Under the pieces are notes generated by a model. It was not told the DNA's origin and did not search any database. It saw only the letters and a program-made list of their open reading frames with translations. The translations under genes and the position numbers were made by a program. This document shows positions 4,727 to 16,700 of a DNA stretch of 34,549 nt, piece after piece. The DNA comes from an uncultured bacterium (GTDB lineage Bacteria; Patescibacteriota; Minisyncoccia; Minisyncoccales; UBA5738), in assembly GCA_903847095.1 (NCBI GenBank), contig CAINCQ010000002.1, forward strand, positions 1 through 34,549. The letters are read 5' to 3'. Position 1 is the first letter of the stretch, and each line of letters starts with the position of its first letter.

Positions 4727-7700
4727 ATGGTTCGGCGGCATTTAAAGATCGTTAAAGCGGGATTAACAGCAGCGTTTTTTTTGTTGCTTTTTTGGGTTGT
4801 AGGCGGACAAAACCTTATCACTCTGGCCGAAGATATTACGCCGTCTGGCAACGAGGCTGTCACGGAAAATCCGGTTTCAGCGGGGCAAGCGGTTAGCGGG
4901 GAAGTTAAAAGCGATCCGGCTCCGGCTCAAGATGTCGTTTTGCCGGAAGCCGCCGGTTTGCCGGCCGCGGTGGCCGGGGCAACTACGGAAAATCCCGAGC
5001 CCGACGCGCAGCCGAAAGACCAAGGCACAACGCCGGCAGAAGCAACTCCAACGAAAACAACTCCGGAGACGGATACCGTTCCGCCGGCCGAAGATGCCGG
5101 AAGCGAACAACCGCCGGCCCCAACGGTTCCGGAAAAAACTTCGGATGCGGTGCCGGAAACAACTCCGGCGGTAAACGTGCCCTCGGATGATGCGTCCAGT
5201 CCGAAAATTTCCGATTCTCCGGCTCAACAGCCCGCGACGGAAAAATCTTTGGAAGCTCCGGCTTCGGAACCGGACGCGCCAGGAAATGGAGCGCAAAAAA
5301 GCAAGGAAGCGCCTCTTCTTAATTTGTCAAAAAATGAAGACCAGGAGGTCATAATTTTGCCCTCCGCCATCGACGATAACCCGGCGACCGGCGCCGGAGA
5401 ATGGGAGAACTTTGGCGCGGCTTTCAATCATGATCTGGCGGATAACGCGACCCCCGGGGATTTTAACGAAAACAATTCCGCTTATTTAAAGATCGGGGCC
5501 GGTGATTCCGGGAAGCTCAAGACGATCACTTTTACCAAATTCGGATTATCCGGCAGTCAAGTGATCACCAATCTTCAGTTGCGCGCCTCGCTGGCGGTTT
5601 TGGCTCCGGTCAACAACAGCGGTGCGCAAATCCAGGTTGAAATGAATCCGGGTACCGGCAATAGCGATTCCTGGATATCGCTGGGGGAGATTCCGGCCGA
5701 CAAGGAGATTTCCAACGCCGCCAACGGCGGTTTTTTCCTGTTCTCAATGCCTCTGCCGGAGAGTTTAAGTGATCTTGAAAAAGCCAAAATACGTTTCAGC
5801 TATCAATCGCGGGAAAACGAACAGGTGGCGATTTATCTAGACTCGGTTTGGCTGGAAGCGGTTTGTCAAGCCTTTATCGGACCTAAATTAACGGATATTC
5901 TGCTTAAGTACCCGGTAGTAGACGAAAAGATACCGGTGGAAAATTTAATCCCCAAAAATCCCCTGCCGGTGCCCTTGGCCGGGGAATTGAGGTTTTTTCC
6001 GACGGCGTTGGATAATGAGCCGGTAAACAAATCTTTGGGCTGGCAGAATTCGGAAGCGGCTTTCAAGCGGGATCTTTCGGAAATTTCCGCAACGTCCGAT
6101 TTTAACCAGGACAATTCGGCCACCCTTCAGTTCGATAAAGATGGCACCGCCGGGCAGTCCAAAGCGGTCACGTTCACTGTTTTTGATGGCATTCGGGATG
6201 TCGCGGATAAAACCATTACCAATTTGCAGTTGCGCGCCTCGCTGGCGGCAATGGCCGGAAAAAACGAGGGCGGCAATGGCCAGATCGAAGTTGATTATCT
6301 GTCGGGTAAGGAGGGCGCATCGTGGATATCTTTAGGTTCCATTCCGGTTGGCGAGGGAATTTCCAACGCCGCCAACGGCGGTTTTTTCCTGTTTTCCTTG
6401 CCGCTGCCGGAAAACTCCGGCGACCTGGCGGCTGCCAAAGCGCGCTTCAGTTTCAAACCGCAAATTGGCGCGCAGGGGACGGTTTATCTTGACGCGCTGT
6501 GGCTGGAAGCAACTTACGAACCGCTTCCGACCAAAGAGGAAGTAATTGATGAAAAGAGGCAAAAGATATTGGATCGATTCTTCAAAAATAACGAAAATCC
6601 CACTTTTGTGTTCGCCAGCCTCGAAGATAAGAAGAATTTTTTCCAAAAGATTTTTTCCTGGGCAAAAGGCGAAAAAAAAGAAGTAACCGCCAAGCTGATA
6701 AATCCGCGCGAGGAAGAAACCGGCAACGGGATAACGATCGACGGCCAGACGGTAAAAATCGATAATTTAGACGCGCGCCAATTCCGCCCCGGCCGGTACA
6801 AGATAAAAATTTCGGTTAAAGAGGGCGACCAAGCGACGGAAGAGGAGCAGGAATTCGAATGGGGCGTATTGACGGTAAACAGCGATAAATCCATTTATAA
6901 AATTGGCGATACCGCTCAAATCGCTCTTGGCGTTTTGAATAAATACGGCCATACGGTTTGCGATGCCCAGGTTGTTTTATCGATAACCGACCCGGGCGGA
7001 AATACCACCTATCCGGAGGTGGCCTTCAGCGATGATTGCGAAATAGGCAACATAACCAACAAACCCGATTATACCGCCTCCTTTGCCACTGCGGCGGCCG
7101 GGACTTATAAGATCGACGTTATTGCCACTACCCCGGAAAGCACGCAAGAAATCACCGATTCTTTCGAGGTTAAGGATAGCGTTGATTTTGACGTATCGAG
7201 AACCGGGCCGACGCGCATTAATCCGACCGCCGAATATCAAATGCGGCTCAGGGTCGTAGCCAATAAGGATTATGCCGGTAAAATAATCGATTACGTGCCG
7301 GTGGATTTTGAGATCAATGCGCCGTCCGGTAACGATAATGCCTCAACGACGGTCGAGATTGACGGCAACCTGAAGAAAATATCCTGGGACGCGGATCTGA
7401 AAACCGGCCAGGTCTATAATTTTGGCTACACTTTTAAGGCGCCGGAGATCAGCCCTTATATTTTCCTGCTTGGGCCGTTGCGGATCGGAGATTTTTCCGA
7501 ACTGCGGCAATGGCAGATCGCATCCGATGCGGTTTATTATTCGGTTTCCAGCACCAACTGGGATGCCGATGGCGTTACTTGGTCTTTGAGTTCGGGCGGT
7601 TCGTCGACCAGCGCTCACCCCATCGCGGGCGATACCGCGATCGTTGAATTGGGCCACGCGGTTGTGGTAAACGCGAACGCGGCTTGCGCAACGTTAACTT

Positions 7701-10700
7701 TTGGAAGCGGTACCTCCGCCAACAATACGGTAACCATCAACGCTTCCTTGTATACACTGGCCGTGTCCGGCACGATTACCATTCCCAAGGCTAATACCGG
7801 TTACTCAAACACAATGGCCGTTGCTACCGGTATTTTAACCGCCGGGACCCTGGCTTTCACCAACGGCGGCGCCGCCGGCACCACACAACAGGTTACGATT
7901 TCCACCGGACATGCGACAATTACCGGCGATGTTACCCAAAGCGGCAGTACCGGCAGCGCTTCCATTATTTTTAGCAGTACCGGGACTTTGACCTTGGGCG
8001 GCGCGCTGTTCACTTTATCCACGGGCACCATGACGCAAGTTGCCGCCTCAACCGTGGAATATCACGGGACGGTCAACCAGACGATCCAAACATTTTCTTA
8101 TCGTAATTTAACGATCAGCAACAGCGGCGGTGCCGTGGCGGCCTTGGCTACGGCCACTCCTATCGTTAACGGAGCATTAACGGTCAATGCCGGGTCGATT
8201 CTCGACGTTTCGTATGCTTTGGGAGGAACCACCAAGCCCACCAGTTTGGCCTTGTATTGCGGCGCTACCACCGGCTCCGACATTACGGGTTCGGGCTCAA
8301 TAGCTCTGGGAGGAAATGTCACCGTGACAAGTGCTGGTACCGGTACCGACGGCGCGGTTGTTGTTCCGTCGATCGCCTTAGGCTCGACGCGGACTTTTAC
8401 GGTGGCTGACGACGGGAGCGCGGCCAATACCGATTTAACCCTTTCCGGGGCGGTTAGCGGTTCCGGTCTTGGGATTACCAAAGCCGGCGCCGGCCAGATG
8501 TATCTTTCGGCGAACAATACTTATACGGGAGCCGTAACGATCAGTGCCGGAACTATCATTGCCAATACTTTGGCCAATTCCGGGTCCAACAGTTCCTTGG
8601 GCACCGGCGGCGGAACGCCGGAGATTTCGATGGCGGCCGGCACAACTTTGCGATATGTCGGATCGGGGCACTCCTCCAGCCGCGCGATCACGCTCACGGG
8701 AACCGGGGTCACTCTTGACGCTGAAGGCTCCGGAACAATGACGTTGAGCGGCGCGGTGAGCGGCAGTACTTATGCCCTGGTGCTCGACGGGGCCGGTAAT
8801 GGGGCGGAAGGCGGGGTGATTGGCACAAGCACGGGTACCGTTACTAAAAATGGCGGCGGTACCTGGACCGTTTCCGGGAACAGTACGTACACTGGTTTAA
8901 CTACCATTAATGTAGGTACGCTAAAGCTCGGCGGCGTGGGCTCCGGATCGTATTCACCCTTGGGAACCACCGGCTCGGGCACCGTGGTTGCCGCCACCAG
9001 CGCGGCCTTGGATCTGGGCGGTTACCAGCTGGTGACCGCCGAAGCGCTGACTCTCAACGGCACCGGCGTATCCAACGGCGGCGCCTTGATGAATTCCGGC
9101 GCGGGAACTACTTACAGCGGCTTGATTACTCTGGGTAGCACCGGCGTCAGTATTTGTGGCGGTTCGGGCACGATCAACATCAGCAACGCCAGCACGATCG
9201 CCGGTTCCGGTTTTGCTCTGACGCTTTGCGGCGCGGCCGGCGGAACACTGGGCAGTATTCTGGGCACGGGCGCGGGTACCCTGACCGTCAATGCCAGCAA
9301 CGGCACCTGGATCCTTTCCAACTCCAATACTTATACCGGCCTGACGACGATCAGCGCGGGCACGCTTAAGCTGGGCGGTGATACGCCTTTGGGAACCACG
9401 GGAGCGGGCACCGTGGTTTCCGTCACCGGCGCGGCCCTGGATCTGGGCGGTTTTACGCTGGGTACTTCCGAAGCGCTGACTCTCAACGGTACCGGCGTAT
9501 CCGCCGGCGGCGCGTTGATGAATTCCGGCGGGGCAGCTACTTACACCGGTTTGATCACTCTGGGCAGCAGCGGTGTCAATATTTGCGGCGGTTCGGGTAC
9601 GATCAACATCAGCAACGCCAGCACGATCGCCGGTTCCGGTTTTGCTCTGACGCTTTGCGGCGCGGCCGGCGGAACACTGGGCAGTATTCTGGGTACGGGC
9701 GCGGGCACACTCACTGTCAGCAACGGCACCTGGATTGTTTCCAATTCCAATACTTATACCGGTTTGACCACGATCAGCGCGGGCACGCTTAAGCTGGGCG
9801 CTACGGGTGGTGCCACCTACACGCCGCTGGGAACCGTCGGCGGGGGTGTCCAGGTTTCCGCCACCGGCGCGGCCCTGGATCTGGGCGGTTTCCTGCTGGG
9901 TACTTCCGAGGCCTTGACTCTCAACGGTACCGGCGTATCTGCTGGCGGCGCGCTGATGAATTCCGGCGGAAACACTACTTATAATGGCGCCGTCACTTTG
10001 GGCAGCGCCAGCGTCATCGGTACAACCGGAAATATAATTTTGGGCGGCGGTATGACCGGGGGCGGATATGGGTTGACCAAAGTGGGCGCGGGCAGTTTAA
10101 GTTTGGGCAGTGGGACCGTGGCGTTGGGCGCGCTGACGGTCGGCGCGGGAACGCTCGTTTCAACTTCCGGCACCATGACTGTGACCGGCGACTTTGCCAA
10201 CAACAGTACTTTTACCCATAATTCCGGAACGGTTAATTTCAGCGGCACAGCGCAAAACATCAGTGGTTCCGGATCTTTGGCTTTTAATAATCTGACTTTA
10301 TCCAATTCCGGCACCAAGACTTTTTCCAAGCTTTTTTCGGTTGTGGCCAACCTGACGCTTAACGGTGCTCAAGCCAGCTTGGCAACCGGCACTACTTCTA
10401 CGTCAAACCAATTATATTTTGTTGCGGCTCTCCAACCGCCCGGTACTTTTGGTTCCACGAGCTCTGCGGCTACTTATAAAAACGATACTTATTTTGCCGC
10501 GACCAACGGTATTGTAAGCGTTGCCGCCGGAGGTTGCGTGCCCGGAACCTGGCAAGGGTCAACCAGTGCTTGGGCTACCCCGACCAACTGGTGCAACAAT
10601 ACTTTACCGGACGCGTCGACCGATGTTATCATTCCGTCGGCCGGCACTCAGCCGATCATCAGCGCGGCCGGCAGTCTTTGCAGAAACATCACTATCAACA

Positions 10701-13700
10701 GCGGCGCTTCGCTAACGATATCCGGCACTTACGGTTTAACGGTTAGTGGTAACTGGGTGAACAACGGCGGTACTTTTACCGCGAACAGCAGTACCGTAAC
10801 TTTCAATGGCGTTTCCAAAACCATCGGCGGCAGCAGCAGTACCACTTTTTACAACGTATCCACCAGCGGCAGTGCGACCATTACCACCGCTTACGCCACC
10901 ACCATCGGCGGCGCGCTTTCCATTGCCGACGGCACCACCTTTACCGCCGCGGGTTTTGACCTGACGGTGACCGGAACAACTACCGTAGGCGGAGGATCCA
11001 CCGGCAGTTTGGTCATCAGCAATGCCACCGGCGCCAAGACCTTTACCGGCGATGTGACTATCGCCGCGGGCGCGACCTGGAACAACTCAGCTAACGAAAT
11101 AGTCAGCTTTGGCGGATCGCTGGCCGTCAATTCCGCAGCGAGCAATATCACCTGGGGCACCGCGGCCCAGACCTTTACCGGCGCGAGCAAATCGATCACT
11201 ACTACCCAGACGTCGCAAACCTATATCATTCCTTACCTGTCGGTTACCGGAACTTTGACCAACAGTCTGGCCAGCACCAATGAGTTGACGGTTTCCACAA
11301 CCTTGGATGGCAACGGTGGATTGACCCAAGGTGCCAATGCCAATCTGAATATCGGCGGCACGTCGGGCATCACCACCCTGACTGCCAGCGCCTCGGGCAA
11401 CACCGTGGACTACACCGCCGCGGCCCAGACCGTGCACAGCAACACTTATTACAACCTGACGCTCTCGGGCAGCGGCACCGATGTTTTGCAATCCGGCACC
11501 ACGGCCGTCGGCGGCGACTTGATTTTGAGCGGCACAGTTGCCACCGCGACGGCGGCGAATTTAACCATTAGCGGTGCCCTTGGGATTAATAACGGCACCA
11601 CTTTTACCGCCGCGGGCTATGACTTGACGGTGACCGGTACTACCGTTGTGGGCGGCGGATCCACCGGCAGCTTGGTGATTAATTCGGCCACCGGCACCAA
11701 AACATTTGGCAATGTGACCATTTCCGCGGGCGCGACTTGGAACAATTCGGCCAATGAAATCGTCAGCTTTGGCGGATCACTGGCCGTCAATTCCGCGGCG
11801 AGCAATATTACCTGGGGCACCGCGGCCCAGACCTTTACCGGCGCGAGCAAATCGATCACTACTTCGCTGACGTCCCAAACCTACATCATTCCTTACTTGT
11901 CGGTTACCGGGTCTTTGACCAACAGTCTGGCCAGCACCAATACGTTGACCGTTTCCACAACCTTGGATGGCAACGGCGGATTGACCCAGGATACCAATGC
12001 CAATCTGAATATCGGCGGCACGTCGGGCATCACCACCCTGACTGCCAGCGCCTCGGGCAACACCGTGAATTACACCGCCGCGGCCCAGACCGTGCACAGC
12101 AACACTTATTACAACCTGACCTTATCGGGCAGCGGTACCGATGTTCTGCAAACCGGTACCACCGCCATCGGCGGCAACCTGACTTTGAGCGGTACGGTGG
12201 CCACGGCGACGGTAGTGGGCTTGACCGTAACCGGCAATGTTTCCCTCGGTAACGGCACCACCTTTACCGCCGCGGGATTTGACCTGACGGTGACCGGAAC
12301 GACCACCGTAGGCGGGGGATCCACCGGCAGTTTGGTAATCTCTTCGGCCACCGGCGCCAAGACCTTTACGGGCAATGTGACTATCGCCGCGGGCGCCACC
12401 TGGAACAATTCCGGCAATGAAATCGTCAGCTTTGGCGGATCATTGGCGGTCAATTCCGCGGCGAGCAATATCACCTGGGGTACCGCGGCCCAGACCTTTA
12501 CCGGCGCGAGCAAATCAATTACCACTAATTTAACTTCTCAAACCTATATCATTCCTTATCTGTCGGTTACCGGAACTCTGACCAACAGCTTAGCCAGTAC
12601 CAATACGCTGACGGTTTCTACCACTTTGGATGGAGGCGGCACGCTGACCCAGGATACCAATGCCAATCTGAATATCGGCGGCACGTTGGGCATTACCACC
12701 CTGACCGCCAGCGCCTCGGGCAACACCGTGAATTACACTGCCGCGGCCCAGACTGTGCACAGTAACACTTATTACAACCTGACCTTATCGGGCAGCGGTA
12801 CCGATGTTCTGCAAACCGGTACCACCGCCATCGGCGGCAACCTGACTTTGAGCGGTACGGTGGCCACGGCGACGGTAGTGGGCTTGACCGTAACCGGCAA
12901 TCTTTCTCTCGGTAACGGCACCACCTTTACGGCCGCGGGTTTTGACCTGACCGTTACCGGTACCACCACCGTAGGCGGGGGATCCACCGGCAGTTTGGTG
13001 ATCAACAATGTCAGCGGGACCAAGATCTTTACCGGTTTGGTAACCGTGGCCGCGGGCGCGACCTGGAACAATTCGGGTAACAGCGCGATTACTTTCCGCG
13101 GTGGTATCACCACCAGCGGTGCTTTCACCGCCGGTTCGGGCGTGCAAACCTTTGATACCAACGCGCAAAATCTGACCTGCACCGCGGCCAGTCTTTCTCT
13201 TCCCAATATGACGGTGACCACGATCACGGTAACCGATAAATGCACTGGGATCTATCCCTTGACCGTGAGCACCGCGCTATCGGGCACCGGCGGCCTGACC
13301 CAGGATACCAATGCCAATTTGTACATCGGCGGTACCTCGGGTATCACTACCCTGACTGCCAGCGCCAGTGGCAACACCGTCAATTATTCCGGCACCGCGC
13401 AAAACGTACACAATAACAGTTACCAGAATCTCACTTTATCCGGCTCGGGCAACAAGACCTTTGCCGGTGCCACCACGATCGCCGGAACGCTGGCCATTAC
13501 CGATACCGCGCTGGCCAATTTTGCGACCGGCGCCAACTCCACGGCCAACGCGCTGACCCTGGGCGGAGTCAGCGAGCCTTCCGGGACCTGGGGTTCCACT
13601 CTGGCCGCCAAAACCTACATCAACGATACCTACTTCGCGTCTTCCACCGGTTATGTGACCGTGGCCACGGGCTGCACGGCCGGCAACTGGCTGGGTACGA

Positions 13701-16700
13701 CCAGCACCGATTGGAATATCGCTTCCAACTGGTGCGGGGCAATTCCCGGGGCGACAACCGACGTTACCATTCCTTCCGGCGGCAACCAGCCGTCCATCGG
13801 CGCGGCCAACGGATTGGCGCGCAACCTCACCATCAACAGCGGCGCGACCTTAACGATCTTAAGCACCAACGGCTTAACGGTCAGCGGTAACTGGGCCAAC
13901 AACGGTGGAACCTTAACCGCCAATTCCAGTACCGTAACATTCAACGGTGTTTCCAAAACCATCGGCGGTTCGGGCAGTACCACTTTTTACAACGTATCCA
14001 CCGGCGGTTCGGCGACCATTACCACCGCTTACGCCACTACTATCGGCGGCGCGCTTACCATCGCCGACGGCACTACCTTCACCGCCGCGGGTTATGACCT
14101 GACGGTGACCGGTACCACCACCGTAGGCGGGGGATCCACCGGCAGTTTGGTGATCTCTTCGGCCACCGGCACCAAAACTTTTACCGGCGACGTGACTATC
14201 GCCGCGGGGGCGACCTGGAACAATTCGGGTAACGAAATCGTCAGCTTTGGCGGATCACTGGCGGTCAATTCCGCGGCGAGTAATATCACCTGGGGTACCG
14301 CGGCCCAGACCTTTACCGGTTCCACCAAATCGATCACTACCACCCAGACTTCCCAAACCTACATCATTCCTTACTTGTCGGTTACCGGGTCTTTGACCAA
14401 CAGTCTGGCCAGCACCAATAAGCTGACGGTTTCCACTACTCTGGATGGCGCCGGCGCGTTGACCCAAGATACCAATGCCAATCTGAATATTGGCGGTACT
14501 TCAGGAATTACCGGCTTGACTGCCAGCGCCAGCGGCAACACCGTGAATTACACCGGCACCGCGCAAAACGTTCATAACAACAGCTACCAAAACCTGACTT
14601 TATCCGGCTCGGGCAACAAGACCTTTGCCGGGGCAACGACAATCGCCGCGGGACTGGCCATTACCGATACTGCGCTGGCTAATTTTGCGACCGGCGCTAA
14701 TTCCACGGCCAACGCGCTGACCCTGGGCGGAGCCAGCGAGCCTTCCGGAACCTGGGGTTCCACTCTGGCCGCCAAAACCTACATTAACGATACTTACTTC
14801 GCGTCTTCCACCGGTTATGTGACCGTGGCCACGGGATGCACGGCCGGCAACTGGCTGGGTACGACCAGCACCGATTGGAACATCGCCTCCAACTGGTGCG
14901 GGGGAATTCCCGGGGCGACGACCGATATTACCATTCCTTCCGGCGGCAACCAGCCGTCCATTGGCGCGGCCGGAGGATTGGCGCGCGACATCACCATCAA
15001 CAGCGGCGCGACCTTGACGATCTTGAGTACTAACGGTTTAACGGTCAGCGGCAACTGGACCAACAATGGCGGAACCTTTACGGGTAACAGCAGCACGGTT
15101 ACTTTAAACAAAGCCGGAGGAACCACCCAGGCAATTTCAGGCGACACCAGTTTTTATAACCTTACCGCGACCGCGACCGCGGCCCGCACCCTGCAGTTCG
15201 CGGCGTCATCGGTTACTACGGTTACGCATTTATGGACAGTTACCGGTGCCAGTAACCAGTTGATAACGTTAACTTCATCGACAACGTCCCAATGGAGCGT
15301 TAACCCAACATCGGCTTCGATCTCTTACGTTGATTTGAATTATTCCAACAATACCAGCGGCAGTTTGATTTGCGCGACTTATTCGCAATCGACCTATAAC
15401 AATAATACCAATTGGGCTACGGGCGCCGGAAGCAGCTGTAACGCGGTTCCGACCTTCAATACCGGATTTGAACCGCACGAAGATCCCGTTTCTTACACTA
15501 CCACGCCAACCGACGTCGGCGATTACGTGACCTTTAAAGCTAAGGCTACCGATACCGACGGCAATCAATGGTATCTGGCCATTTGCAAAAGCGACGCCAT
15601 TACTACCAACAGCAACGCCGAGCCCACCTGTACGGGCGGGGACTGGGAGATATCTTCGGCTACCGATTCTGATACCGTCGCGACGGCCGCTTACCAGATT
15701 ACGGCCGGAGAAACCAGCGAGTCATACGATTGGTACGCGTTTGCCTGCGACAAGGTCGCGACATCCCCGGGATGTTCGCCAATGTCGAATAGCGGCACGG
15801 CAACAAATAACGGAACGCCGTTTAGCGTGAACCACGCGCCGGGTTTTACCGCTTCATCCAACGCGGGCAATAAAAATCCGGGCGCGCAGCAAACGGTCAC
15901 GGTTTCCAGCGGCCAATACAGCGACGGCGATAGCGCCGGCAGCCAGGATCAGGTGAAATTGTACGTGTGTCCGACGCAGGCGTTCACCGACGGGGCCAGT
16001 CCGCACTGCAACGTGACCGAATTATGCAGTTCCAGCCTTACTACTCCGGGCAGTCCCATGACCTGTAATTTTAATCTTGCCAATCCCCTTGCGCACGGTA
16101 CCAAGCATTATTATCCCTATGTTGCCGACAGTCATGGTTTGGCGAGCGGCGGAGCCGGTCAGGGCGAAGACAAAACTTATTCGGCGAACGATGTAGCACC
16201 GATAGTTTCGGGCACGCCGACATTCAACGGTTTATCGTCCACCATCGATCTTACCAACGAGGGCGGTACCACCGATATAGTGGTTACCGGCGTCGCCAGC
16301 GACGATAATCTTTGCGACGACCTGGACGCGGCCAATACTTTTGCCAATGCCTGGCTGACATCTTATACCGGCGCCGCTTGCGTTACGAACGCGGGCGCCG
16401 ATGCCAATAAATGTTATTTTCACGCAACCTGTACGCAGACCGGAAGCGATTCTTGCGCCCACGATGGCGTTGATAAAACCGCCGGTTTTTCGTGCACGAT
16501 CCATTTCCAATATTACGCCAATCCGACGGATACCGATTCGCCCTGGGACGGCGACAGCTGGACTGCCACCTTTATCCCGGGCGATGGAACGGGTCCTAGC
16601 GCTACCACCGGTAATTCCGGCGCCAAAACCCTGGACAGCTTCCTGGCCATGTCGTTAGAGACGGGATACGACGCGATTTCTTATCCTAACTTGAACGTGG

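Noticed and set aside
8870-15065. Tandem repeats as a possible CRISPR array
   Set aside because: The repeat units are hundreds of bp, in frame and coding, with no short repeat-spacer pattern or cas genes.
7343-15568. Many long Pro/Val- or Gly/Arg-rich ORFs antisense to the giant gene
   Set aside because: They repeat in step with the coding repeats and have shadow composition; no ribosome binding sites or independent context.
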